Of a DNA stretch of 64,000 nucleotides, positions 52,990-61,535 are shown in pieces. Both the position numbers and the translations under genes were made by a program. The notes beneath the pieces are model-generated. The model saw only the letters and a list, made by a program, of their open reading frames with translations. It searched no databases and was not told where the DNA came from. Positions within the stretch are counted from its first letter, which is position 1; each line of letters starts with the position of its first letter. Source of the DNA: F23-D06 sp963603365 (GTDB taxonomy: Bacteria; Bacteroidota; Bacteroidia; Bacteroidales; WCHB1-69); contig CAVCMI010000025.1 in assembly GCA_963603365.1 (NCBI GenBank), positions 1-64,000 on the forward strand, written 5' to 3'.

Positions 52990-55587
52990 ATGAACACGAA
53001 TAATCTAACAATCAAAACCCAGGAGGTGATTTCAAATGCCCAGATGACGGCCATGCGAAATCAGAACCAGCAGATTGAGACGCTGCACTTGTTGAAATCC
53101 ATGCTTGATGTGGACGACAATGTGGTGCCGTTCCTGCTGAAGAAACAAGAGTGTAATCCTAAGACGATAGCCACGGTCGTTGACCGCGAAATCAGTCGTT
53201 TGCCCAAGGTTACGGGCGGAGAAACCTATCTTGCCGGAAGTGCCCAGACGGCTTTGCAGAAAGCGGTACTCTTCTGTGAGAGTTCAGGTGATGAGTTTGT
53301 CTCTCTTGAACACCTGCTCTATGGCATTTTTGCTGCCAACGACAAAACATCGCAAATACTGAAAGATGCCGGAATGACCGAAAAAGGACTCAAAAGCGCT
53401 ATCGAAGAGTTGCATAAAGGCAGCAAGGTCACCAGTGCCAACAACGAAGAGACCTACAATGCCCTGAACAAATATGCAAAGAACTTGAACGATATGGCCC
53501 GTCAGGGAAAGCTTGACCCTGTGATCGGGCGAGACGAGGAAATCAGGAGAGTGTTGCAGATTCTCTCGCGTCGTACCAAAAACAACCCGATCCTGATCGG
53601 CGAGCCGGGAGTCGGCAAAACTGCCATCGCCGAGGGACTTGCCCAAAGGCTTGTCAGCGGAGACATTCCCGAAAATCTGAAAACCAAGCAGTTGTACTCT
53701 CTCGATATGGGCGCGCTGATTGCAGGTGCCAAGTATAAGGGCGAGTTTGAAGAGCGACTTAAGAGCGTTATCAATGAGGTGATCTCTTCAAACGGGGAAA
53801 TCATACTCTTCATTGATGAAATACATACGCTTGTGGGTGCCGGCGCTTCCGGCGAGGGGGCAATGGACGCCGCCAACATCTTGAAGCCGGCATTGGCACG
53901 TGGCGAACTGCGCTCCATAGGCGCTACGACGCTGAATGAATACCAGAAGTATTTCGAGAAAGACAAGGCTCTCGAAAGGCGGTTCCAACCCGTGATGATT
54001 GACGAGCCGGACAAGTATTCCGCCATCTCCATATTGAGGGGACTGAAAGAACGCTACGAGAATCATCATCAAGTGAAAATCCTGGACGAGGCCATCATTG
54101 CTGCTGTGGAACTGTCGCAGCGCTATATCGGCGACCGGTTCCTCCCCGACAAGGCCATTGACCTTATCGACGAGGCAGCAGCAAAACTGAAACTCGAAAT
54201 CAATTCCGTCCCCGAAGAACTGGATGAGGTAGAACACAAAATCAGCCAGCTCGAGATTGAACGCGAAGCCATTAAGAGGGAAAACGACACCGCAAAAGTG
54301 GAAGACTTGAGCAAAAAGATTGCAGAATTGCAGGAAAAACGCAATGAGATCTCTACAAAATGGCGCAGCGAGAAGGAGATAATGAACAAGATACAGCATT
54401 GCAAGGATGAAATAGAGAACTATAAAATTGAGGCTGCCAACGAAGAACGGCAAGGCAATTACGGCAGGGTGGCAGAATTGCGCTACGGGCTCATCAAGAA
54501 CGACGAAGACCAGATGGCAAAACTGCAGAAAGAACTGGAAGCGCTTCAGGGCGACGGGGCTATGATTGACGAAAAGGTGGGTGCCGATGACATCGCCGAA
54601 GTGGTGGCACGCTGGACCGGAATACCCGTAGCCAAAATGATGCAGAGCGAGAAGTCGAAACTGCTGCATCTTGAAGAAGAATTGCACAAAAGGGTGATAG
54701 GACAGGACGAGGCCATCTGCGCCGTGGCCGATGCCATCCGCCGGAGCAGAGCCGGCCTGCAGGACATGAAAAGACCTATCGGTTCCTTTATCTTTATGGG
54801 AACTACCGGCGTGGGCAAAACAGAACTGGCCAAGGCTTTGGCAGAATACCTTTTCAATACCGAAGACGCCATGATCAGGTTCGATATGAGCGAATTCCAA
54901 GAATCCTATTCGGTGTCGCGACTGATAGGATCGCCCCCAGGATACGTAGGCTACGACGAGGGCGGACAATTGACTGAAAAGGTGCGCCGGAAACCCTATT
55001 CCGTCATTCTCTTCGATGAAATCGAAAAAGCACACCCCGATGTCTTCAATGTGCTGCTGCAAGTGCTGGACGACGGCAGATTGACAGACAACAAGGGCAG
55101 GGTGGCCGATTTCAAGAACACAATCATCATAATGACCTCAAACCTGGGTTCCAACATCATTCAAGACAACTATGCCGACAGGGCAAACTACTCCGACGTG
55201 GAAGTCTTTGAACGAACCAAGGCTGAAGTCACGGACTTGCTCAAGAAGACCCTCCGCCCCGAGTTTCTGAACCGTATAGATGAGATCGTGATGTTCCAGC
55301 CTTTGTCAAAACGCGAGATCCGCTCTATCATCGACTTGCAGATAGCACAACTGCAGGAACTGCTCGAACCAAGGAACATAAAACTGGAGTTCAGCCAGTA
55401 CGCCCTGAATTTGTTGCTTGAACTGGGCTATGACCCTGTGTATGGCGCGCGTCCGCTCAAAAGGGTCATCCAGAAACGGATACTGAACGAATTGTCTAAG
55501 ATAATATTGGCCGAAGACATTGACCGAGACTGCACCATTATGGTGGACTCGGTAGAGGACGGCAAGTTCGTCTTCTACAAGAAATGA
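52990..55587 (+). CDS. clpB: Disaggregating chaperone ClpB
   Basis: An AAA+ hexamer that resolubilises aggregated proteins with DnaK. From the ATG at 52990 it has 865 residues, the standard size: N-domain (TIKTQEVISNAQ...), first ATPase with Walker A GEPGVGKTAI near 203-212, the coiled-coil middle domain (about 410-530) that distinguishes ClpB from ClpA/C, second ATPase with Walker A GTTGVGKTEL near 602-611, and the D2 small domain (DPVYGARPLKRVIQKRI). An open frame runs back to 52819, but the additional residues would cover the promoter and part of the tRNA-Ala flank. The gene stands alone, followed by a terminator. Confidence 0.97.
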   Translation: MNTNNLTIKTQEVISNAQMTAMRNQNQQIETLHLLKSMLDVDDNVVPFLLKKQECNPKTIATVVDREISRLPKVTGGETYLAGSAQTALQKAVLFCESSGDEFVSLEHLLYGIFAANDKTSQILKDAGMTEKGLKSAIEELHKGSKVTSANNEETYNALNKYAKNLNDMARQGKLDPVIGRDEEIRRVLQILSRRTKNNPILIGEPGVGKTAIAEGLAQRLVSGDIPENLKTKQLYSLDMGALIAGAKYKGEFEERLKSVINEVISSNGEIILFIDEIHTLVGAGASGEGAMDAANILKPALARGELRSIGATTLNEYQKYFEKDKALERRFQPVMIDEPDKYSAISILRGLKERYENHHQVKILDEAIIAAVELSQRYIGDRFLPDKAIDLIDEAAAKLKLEINSVPEELDEVEHKISQLEIEREAIKRENDTAKVEDLSKKIAELQEKRNEISTKWRSEKEIMNKIQHCKDEIENYKIEAANEERQGNYGRVAELRYGLIKNDEDQMAKLQKELEALQGDGAMIDEKVGADDIAEVVARWTGIPVAKMMQSEKSKLLHLEEELHKRVIGQDEAICAVADAIRRSRAGLQDMKRPIGSFIFMGTTGVGKTELAKALAEYLFNTEDAMIRFDMSEFQESYSVSRLIGSPPGYVGYDEGGQLTEKVRRKPYSVILFDEIEKAHPDVFNVLLQVLDDGRLTDNKGRVADFKNTIIIMTSNLGSNIIQDNYADRANYSDVEVFERTKAEVTDLLKKTLRPEFLNRIDEIVMFQPLSKREIRSIIDLQIAQLQELLEPRNIKLEFSQYALNLLLELGYDPVYGARPLKRVIQKRILNELSKIILAEDIDRDCTIMVDSVEDGKFVFYKK

Positions 55588-55610
55588 CAAAAAGATTGTT
55601 GAATAACAAG

Positions 55611-55641
55611 AGGGGAGACGTGAAAACGCCGCCCCTTTTTT
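55611..55641 (+). terminator. Terminator after clpB
   Basis: AGGGG (55611-55615) pairs with CCCCT (55632-55636), with an upper stem ACGT/ACG and GAAA loop and two internal mismatches, followed by six T. Confidence 0.75.
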
Positions 55642-55643
55642 GC

Positions 55644-55651
55644 TATTTTTG
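55644..55651 (+). promoter_or_regulatory. -7 element for pcm
   Basis: TATTTTTG, exact to consensus, 26 bases before the pcm start. The -33 position falls inside the clpB terminator and has no TTG. Confidence 0.5.
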
Positions 55652-55677
55652 CACCCAAATAACCCCAGACTGAACCT

Positions 55678-56322
55678 ATGACCGACAACTATCTGCTATT
55701 AGGAGCCAAAAAGAGACTGGTTGACGAACTCCGCCAGTCCGGCATCACCGACGAGAATGTGCTGAATGCCTTTGACACAGTAGAACGACACCGTTTTGTG
55801 GAATCTTTTCTCTGGGACAAGGCTTACGAAAACAAGGCGTTGAAACTGATGAACGGGCAGACAATTTCGCATCCGTTCACGGTTGCTTTCCAGTCGCAAT
55901 TGCTGAAAATTCAGAAAGGAGACAAAGTGCTGGAAATAGGGACGGGGTCAGGCTTCCAGGCGGCGATACTGAGTGCAATGGGGGCATACGTCTATTCGAT
56001 AGAACGTCAGGAGGTGCTGTACAGAAGCGCGAAACAGTTGCTCGAGCAGATCGACAACCGCATTGCCCTGACATTCGGCGACGGATTCCAGGGATGGCCG
56101 AAATTTGCGCCGTACAGCAAGATCATCGTCACCTGCGGTGCACCGTACATACCCGCCGCCTTGCTCCAACAACTCAAAACGGGCGGCATTATGGTGGTTC
56201 CCGTGGGCAACGAATCGCATACAATGAAGCGTGTCACAAAGATTGATGACGGCAAATACGAAGAAGAAACATTCGGCGACTTCCTCTTTGTGCCAATGCT
56301 TAAAGAGACTGTTTCCAGATAG
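55678..56322 (+). CDS. pcm: Protein-L-isoaspartate O-methyltransferase
   Basis: PCMT methylates isoaspartyl residues to start repair of aged proteins. The 214 residues contain the family blocks DTVERHRFVESF, NGQTISHPFTVAFQ with the substrate-binding TISxP, and the SAM-binding VLEIGTGSGFQAAIL (about 84-98). TCGAPYIPAALLQQLKTGG and VPVGN are also typical. It is followed by a nucleotidyltransferase gene seven bases later, so the two are probably co-transcribed. Confidence 0.95.
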   Translation: MTDNYLLLGAKKRLVDELRQSGITDENVLNAFDTVERHRFVESFLWDKAYENKALKLMNGQTISHPFTVAFQSQLLKIQKGDKVLEIGTGSGFQAAILSAMGAYVYSIERQEVLYRSAKQLLEQIDNRIALTFGDGFQGWPKFAPYSKIIVTCGAPYIPAALLQQLKTGGIMVVPVGNESHTMKRVTKIDDGKYEEETFGDFLFVPMLKETVSR

Positions 56323-56328
56323 TTGCAT

Positions 56329-57042
56329 ATGAAGACAACGGCATTTATATTTTCGGCAGGACTGGGCACGCGGCTCTATCCGCTCACGGCAACGAAGCCC
56401 AAAGCCTTGGTGTGCTATCAGGGGAAGACAATGATTGAACACGCCATCGACAAGGTGGTGGCTGCAGGAATCCGCCACATTGTCGTGAATGTGCACCATT
56501 TCCCCGACCAAATTATCAGATTCCTCGCCACATACGAAAAAGATGCCTATGTTGAGGTGTCCGACGAACGGGCATATCTCAGAGACACGGCAGGCGGCCT
56601 GAAGTTCGCCGAGCCGATGCTTCGCGACAGCGACTTGTTGCTCCTTTACAATGTGGACATACTCTCTTCCATAGACATTGAGGCATTTGTGCACCAACAC
56701 GTAAGCAGCGGCGCCGATGTTTCGCTTGCCGTCCGCCGCCGAAAGACCTCCCGTTACTTCGTGTTTGAAAAGGAGACCCTCGATTTGTGTGGGTGGAAGA
56801 ACGTCAAGAGCGGCGAAACACTTCTTCCGAAACGGCCGCGGCAGTCCATAGAACTGGCTTTCAGCGGCATTCATCTGATGAACCGACACATTGTAAACCG
56901 CATACCTTCTGTCGAGAAGATGTCCCTTACCCCATTCTATCTTCACAACATTCAGCAAATCAGGATAAAGGGGTTTCTGCACACGGACGGACTATGGATG
57001 GATGTGGGCAAATACGCTGATTATAAGGATGTTTTGTCTTGA
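56329..57042 (+). CDS. Sugar-phosphate nucleotidyltransferase (MurU-like)
   Basis: A 237-residue GT-A-fold nucleotidyltransferase. The signature GLGTRLYPLTATKPK (11-25) binds the NTP, and metal-binding Asp is in LLLYNVDIL. Short members of this family include MurU, which makes UDP-MurNAc from MurNAc-1-phosphate in cell-wall recycling, and heptose/mannose nucleotidyltransferases. Substrate cannot be decided. There is no C-terminal beta-helix. Presence of the DUF1343 gene elsewhere in the window makes a MurNAc role attractive but unproven. A TTG six bases upstream is an alternative start. Confidence 0.85.
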   Translation: MKTTAFIFSAGLGTRLYPLTATKPKALVCYQGKTMIEHAIDKVVAAGIRHIVVNVHHFPDQIIRFLATYEKDAYVEVSDERAYLRDTAGGLKFAEPMLRDSDLLLLYNVDILSSIDIEAFVHQHVSSGADVSLAVRRRKTSRYFVFEKETLDLCGWKNVKSGETLLPKRPRQSIELAFSGIHLMNRHIVNRIPSVEKMSLTPFYLHNIQQIRIKGFLHTDGLWMDVGKYADYKDVLS

Positions 57043-57067
57043 TTTTTGAAAACAAGAGGGGGTGTTG

Positions 57068-57076
57068 TTATACACA
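57068..57076 (+). promoter_or_regulatory. DnaA box upstream of dnaA
   Basis: TTATACACA fits the DnaA-box consensus TTATnCACA completely. It is the only such site I see in the 170-base gap, about 60 bases upstream of the predicted dnaA -7 element, which would suit autoregulation by DnaA. Confidence 0.55.
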
Positions 57077-57129
57077 TTTTTTTAGAATAATCAAGAATAG
57101 TCCAGACATTTTTTTAACTTTTTTGTGTT

Positions 57130-57137
57130 TATTTTTG
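57130..57137 (+). promoter_or_regulatory. -7 element of dnaA
   Basis: TATTTTTG, exact consensus, 75 bases before the ATG at 57213. The -33 region is T-rich without a clear TTG. Confidence 0.5.
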
Positions 57138-57212
57138 TGGTCTGAAAAAGTGGGCGAGTCTCGTCTGATAAACCTTTCTTTTTTAGCGAGATATACAATC
57201 GTAACCTTAATT

Positions 57213-58658
57213 ATGGAGAAAAAGACCAAAGATCACATACAGGTATGGAATTCCTGTCTGAAAATCATCGCCGACAATGTAGAGTCGGACACGGTTTTCC
57301 AGACTTGGTTTGCGCCGATAGAGCCCGTGGCAATCGAAAACAATGCCTTGATTCTGCAATTGCCGAGTCATCTGTACTTCGAGTTTTTGGAACAGAATTA
57401 CGTGAGGCTCTTGAAGACGGTCATCAAGAAAGAGTTGGGTCCGGCGGGCAAGTTGAAGTACCGTGTTGTCATGGAGAAGCAGAAAGATCCGTCACAGAAC
57501 AAGACCATCACGCTTCCGTCGTACGATCCGGTCAGCAATCCGGACACTCTTCCGCCGATTGACGTATACGGTACTCCGAACCGAGAGATCCCGGACCCGT
57601 TTGTGCTCCCGGGCATCCAGAAAAGGAAAATCGCGACCAATCTGATCGATACGCTGACATTCGACAATTACGTTGAGGGCGACTGCAACCGGTTGGCGCG
57701 TGCCGCCGGTATGGTCATAGCCAAAAACCCCGGACACAGCAGTTTCAATCCTCTGTTCATCTATTCTGAGGTGGGGCTCGGAAAAACACACCTCGTGAAC
57801 GCCATCGGGGTGGAAACCAAACTCAATTTCCCCGACAAAACGGTGCTGTATGTCAGCACAGACACGTTTCTCCAACAGTATGTTGAGGCTACGAAAAACC
57901 AGAATGTAAATGATTTCAAGTGGTTCTACCAATCATTGGACATGCTGATCATCGAGGACATCCAGTTCCTTTCGGGCAAGAAAGCCCAAACGCAGGACAT
58001 CTTTTTCCATATTTTCAACAAACTGCATGAACAGGGCAAGCAGATCATCATGACTTCCGACAAGCCGCCTGCAGAGATATCCGGTTTTGAGCCGCGTATG
58101 CTCAGCCGTTTCAGGTGGGGCCTTACAGCCGAACTGGAGATGCCGGATTTGAAGACCAGAATCGCCATCATCAACAAGAAACTCGAAAACAGCGGCATCG
58201 ATTTCCCTAAGGAAGTGATAGAGTATCTCGCATTGTGCATTACCTCTAACACGCGGGAACTTGAAGGCGCCATCATCGCAATCCTGGCACAGGCTTCGTT
58301 GAACCACAAGGAAATCACAATCGACCTGGCCAAGGAGATGGTGGACAAATACGTGAAAACAAACGCAAAGGAGATTTCAGTAGAGTACATCCAGAAGGTG
58401 GTGTGCGACTATTTCAAAATCTCCATAGATGAAATCAACGCCAAGACCCGGAAACGCGAAATCGTGACGGCACGCCAATTGAGCATGTTCTTTGCGCGTA
58501 AATATACCAAATTGCCGCTCTCCGTTATCGGAGTACATTGCGGAAACAAAGACCATGCGACGGTGCTGCACGCTTGCCGCACCGTGAACAACCTGTGCGA
58601 AACAGACCGGAAAATGCAGGCATACGTCGAGGAAATCGACAAAAAAATGAGGCTGTAA
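57213..58658 (+). CDS. dnaA: Chromosomal replication initiator DnaA
   Basis: DnaA unwinds the origin and loads DnaB. From the ATG at 57213 it has 481 residues: domain I starts VWNSCLKIIADNVES and FQTWFAPIEPV; domain III has Walker A SEVGLGKTHLVNAIG (about 185-199) and Walker B LIIEDIQFLSGK; domain IV ends with the DNA-binding signature HCGNKDHATVLHAC (about 440-453). An open frame back to 57039 would add 58 residues unlike any DnaA and covers the promoter and DnaA box, so it is rejected. recJ follows after 57 bases. Confidence 0.97.
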   Translation: MEKKTKDHIQVWNSCLKIIADNVESDTVFQTWFAPIEPVAIENNALILQLPSHLYFEFLEQNYVRLLKTVIKKELGPAGKLKYRVVMEKQKDPSQNKTITLPSYDPVSNPDTLPPIDVYGTPNREIPDPFVLPGIQKRKIATNLIDTLTFDNYVEGDCNRLARAAGMVIAKNPGHSSFNPLFIYSEVGLGKTHLVNAIGVETKLNFPDKTVLYVSTDTFLQQYVEATKNQNVNDFKWFYQSLDMLIIEDIQFLSGKKAQTQDIFFHIFNKLHEQGKQIIMTSDKPPAEISGFEPRMLSRFRWGLTAELEMPDLKTRIAIINKKLENSGIDFPKEVIEYLALCITSNTRELEGAIIAILAQASLNHKEITIDLAKEMVDKYVKTNAKEISVEYIQKVVCDYFKISIDEINAKTRKREIVTARQLSMFFARKYTKLPLSVIGVHCGNKDHATVLHACRTVNNLCETDRKMQAYVEEIDKKMRL

Positions 58659-58666
58659 TTTTTTCC

Positions 58667-58697
58667 TTGCAATTATGAAACATTTTTTTTATTTTTG
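58667..58697 (+). promoter_or_regulatory. Promoter of recJ
   Basis: TTG at 58667-58669 and TATTTTTG at 58690-58697, exactly 20 bases apart, fit the Bacteroidota promoter. The -7 element lies 18 bases upstream of the recJ ATG at 58716, leaving a leader of about ten bases. Confidence 0.75.
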
Positions 58698-58715
58698 CAA
58701 TCGGCAAATTCAAAA

Positions 58716-60488
58716 ATGAAGAAACGGTGGATTTCAAATAGTATTCCTGAAGAGACAGCGGTCAACAAATTGGCTGAACAGCTTTCAATCGAGCCGCCTT
58801 TGGCCGCATTGCTCATCCAACGCGGCATAGACACCCCGGAATCGGCTCACGATTTCTTCAATCCCGACATTTCAAAGTTGCACGACCCTTTCCTGATGAA
58901 AGACATGGACAAGGCCGTGAAGCGGCTCTCTGAAGCGGTCATCGAAAACCAGAAGATTATGATCTACGGCGACTATGACGTAGACGGGACTTCTGCCGTT
59001 GCGCTGCTCTATTCGTTTCTGTGCGAAATCATCGGGTCTGACTTCAAAAACCAAGTCGAGTATTATATCCCTGACCGCTATACGGAGGGGTATGGGGTGT
59101 CGCAGAACGGCATCGAGTATTGCCGTAACAATAACTTCAATCTGCTCATTACACTCGACTGCGGCATCAAGGCCAATGATATGGTTGCTTTGGCCAAGCA
59201 GTACGGCATCGATGTTATCGTGTGTGACCATCATCTCGAAGGCGATGAACTTCCGGACGCCGTGGCCATTCTGGATCCTAAACGCAAAGACTGTCCTTAC
59301 CCATACAAGGAACTGTCAGGTTGCGGCGTAGGCTTCAAGTTCATACAGGGCTATTGCCAGAAATACAGGCTTCCTGACCAGCTGTGGCTGTCGAGAATGG
59401 ATCTCGTGGCCATCAGCATTGCTTCTGATATTGTCGAAATAACCGGCGAAAACAGAATCCTCGCCCATTTCGGACTTGAGATCATCAATAAGTTCCCGCG
59501 GATGGGCGTAAAAACTATCCTCGAACAGGCAGACATAAAACTGCATTACCCCTTCAAAGAGGAGACGATTTTCTCTCGAGTGATTTCCATTTCAGACCTG
59601 GTTTTCTATGTGGGCCCGCGCATCAATGCGGCTGGCAGAATGAAAAGCGGCCGAGAGTCAGTCCGGCTCTTCATCTGCGAAGACGAGGAAAAGTCGGCAG
59701 CCATAGGCAATCACATCAAAACCCAAAACGAACAGCGCAAAGAACAGGACCGCAACGCCACGGAAGATGCCATCCATACAATACGCACCTCGCACGAGTA
59801 TGTGAACAGGAAAAGCATTGTCATATACAATCCCAACTGGTTTAAGGGCATCATCGGCATCGTGGCCTCGCGGCTGGTCGAGATTTTCTATAAACCTACG
59901 ATTGTCCTTACAAAGTCTTCCGACGGCTTGATTACGGGTTCAGCCCGCTCTGTCAAGGAGTTCAATATTTATAACGGCATCGATTTCTGCTCTGAATTGC
60001 TGGAACATTTCGGCGGTCACAAGTTTGCAGCAGGGCTCTCTATGAAAGAAGAGAACCTTGAGGAGTTTACAGAACGCTTTGAACAGTATGTGAGCGAGAA
60101 CCTCGAAGAGTCTTCGTATATGCCGGAAATCGTTGTGGATCTTCCGCTTGACCTTTCCGAAATAACCCCTGTTTTCATCAACCAATTGAAAAGGTTTGCT
60201 CCGTTCGGCCCGGGCAACATGGAACCGGTGTTCCAGTCGAACGGCGTCGTTGACGAAGGCGCCGCCCGCATCGTGGGCGACAAACACTTGAAAGCCCGCG
60301 TGCTCTATCCCGACAAAATGGTTCATCCTATCGATATTATAGCTTTCAACCAGAAAGATAAACTGGACATTATTGCTAACAACAAGGTGTTCGACATGCT
60401 TTATCACGTGGAAGAAAATGTGTGGAACAACAATGTGAGCATACAGCTGAACGTGAAGGATATCAGAGCCGCCGGAAGCAACGGTTGA
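58716..60488 (+). CDS. recJ: Single-stranded-DNA-specific exonuclease RecJ
   Basis: A 5'-3' exonuclease of the DHH family, used in recombination and mismatch repair. The 590 residues include the motifs IMIYGDYDVDGTSAVALLY (from about 82), DCGIKANDMV, CDHHLEG (about 170-176) with the DHH triad, and GPRINAAGRM of motif IV. The DHHA1 part contains NPNWFKGIIGIVASRL and FGGHKFAAG. A TTG at 58695 is in frame but overlaps the promoter -7 element, so the ATG at 58716 is used. No terminator is visible after it. Confidence 0.95.
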   Translation: MKKRWISNSIPEETAVNKLAEQLSIEPPLAALLIQRGIDTPESAHDFFNPDISKLHDPFLMKDMDKAVKRLSEAVIENQKIMIYGDYDVDGTSAVALLYSFLCEIIGSDFKNQVEYYIPDRYTEGYGVSQNGIEYCRNNNFNLLITLDCGIKANDMVALAKQYGIDVIVCDHHLEGDELPDAVAILDPKRKDCPYPYKELSGCGVGFKFIQGYCQKYRLPDQLWLSRMDLVAISIASDIVEITGENRILAHFGLEIINKFPRMGVKTILEQADIKLHYPFKEETIFSRVISISDLVFYVGPRINAAGRMKSGRESVRLFICEDEEKSAAIGNHIKTQNEQRKEQDRNATEDAIHTIRTSHEYVNRKSIVIYNPNWFKGIIGIVASRLVEIFYKPTIVLTKSSDGLITGSARSVKEFNIYNGIDFCSELLEHFGGHKFAAGLSMKEENLEEFTERFEQYVSENLEESSYMPEIVVDLPLDLSEITPVFINQLKRFAPFGPGNMEPVFQSNGVVDEGAARIVGDKHLKARVLYPDKMVHPIDIIAFNQKDKLDIIANNKVFDMLYHVEENVWNNNVSIQLNVKDIRAAGSNG

Positions 60489-60608
60489 CATTTTTTATGA
60501 TTTACAGTTGAAAAATCACCAGTTTAACCGATAGTCTCATCTCTTTATTTTGGTTTTCTTTGCACTCTTTTAGAAAGATTTCTTCGTTGTACCCTAAAAA
60601 ACACGAAT

Positions 60609-61517
60609 ATGTCACTACACCATCACCACGAACATCACCACGAACATCCGCAAGTCGTGCCCTCCTTAAACAGGGCTTTCATGCTCGGCATAGCCTTGAA
60701 CATTGCTTACGTTTTGGCAGAAGCCGTTGCAGGCTTTTGTTTTAACTCAATGGGACTGCTGTCAGATGCAGGGCATAATCTTACCGATGTGGTAAGCCTT
60801 GCGCTGGCATTGCTGGCATACAAACTTGCCCAAACGCATGCCAATCACCATTACACGTACGGGTACAAGAAAAGCACGGTTCTCATCTCCTTGCTCAATG
60901 CAATCATTCTTGGCGTTGCCGTCGTTTTTATCATTGTGGAGAGTATTCACAAATTGATGGAACCAGAGCCGCTTGAGGGCATGACCGTTTCTGTCGTGGC
61001 AGCCATAGGCGTTGCAGTCAACGGCTTTACGGCCTATCTTTTTATGAAAGACCGCAAAAATGACTTGAACATCAAGGGTGCTTTCCTCCACATGTTGGCC
61101 GACGCGCTTGTCTCTGTCGGGGTTGTCATTTCAGGCATCGTCATCCATTTTACCGGTTGGTATGTCATTGATGCTTTCATAGGGTTGGCAGTGGCAGTGG
61201 TCATTGTGGTGGCCACCTGGAAACTGCTGCGCGACAGCTTGAGACTGGCTCTCGACGGTGTTCCGGCTCAAGTGGATTACGAAAAGGTTGTGTCGCTGTT
61301 CAAGAACACCAGCGGGGTGCTCGATGTGCATCATCTTCATATCTGGGCAATCAGTACGACAGAGAACGCCCTTACCGCTCATGTTGTGGTTCGCGATGTC
61401 CAGAATATGGAGACCGTGAAGTCAGAACTGAAACATGCGCTGAAAGAGGAGAATATCAGCCATGCCACGCTGGAGTTTGAAACGGAAACGTGCCAATGCT
61501 CCGAACTGAACGACTGA
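60609..61517 (+). CDS. Cation diffusion facilitator metal exporter (CzcD/ZitB type)
   Basis: A 302-residue inner-membrane antiporter exporting Zn or related divalent ions in exchange for protons. The N-terminus is a natural histidine-rich metal-binding tail with nine His among residues 4-14. Six membrane segments follow. The transport site residues lie in LLSDAGHNLTDVVSLALALL (segment 2) and HMLADALVSVGVVISG (segment 5). The cytoplasmic C-terminal domain has VLDVHHLHIWAISTTENALT. The leader of 120 bases holds only a poor promoter match (TTTCTTTG near 60563-60570). It converges with the Na/Pi transporter gene. Confidence 0.93.
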   Translation: MSLHHHHEHHHEHPQVVPSLNRAFMLGIALNIAYVLAEAVAGFCFNSMGLLSDAGHNLTDVVSLALALLAYKLAQTHANHHYTYGYKKSTVLISLLNAIILGVAVVFIIVESIHKLMEPEPLEGMTVSVVAAIGVAVNGFTAYLFMKDRKNDLNIKGAFLHMLADALVSVGVVISGIVIHFTGWYVIDAFIGLAVAVVIVVATWKLLRDSLRLALDGVPAQVDYEKVVSLFKNTSGVLDVHHLHIWAISTTENALTAHVVVRDVQNMETVKSELKHALKEENISHATLEFETETCQCSELND

Positions 61518-61535
61518 CGAGGCCGAGAAGCAAGG

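Noticed and set aside
57043..57212. Chromosomal origin next to dnaA
   Set aside because: Only one DnaA box and no repeat cluster; the gap is only 170 bases.
60617..60650. Vector-derived His tag on the CDF gene
   Set aside because: The run is interrupted by Glu and followed by a natural CDF sequence with native context on both sides.
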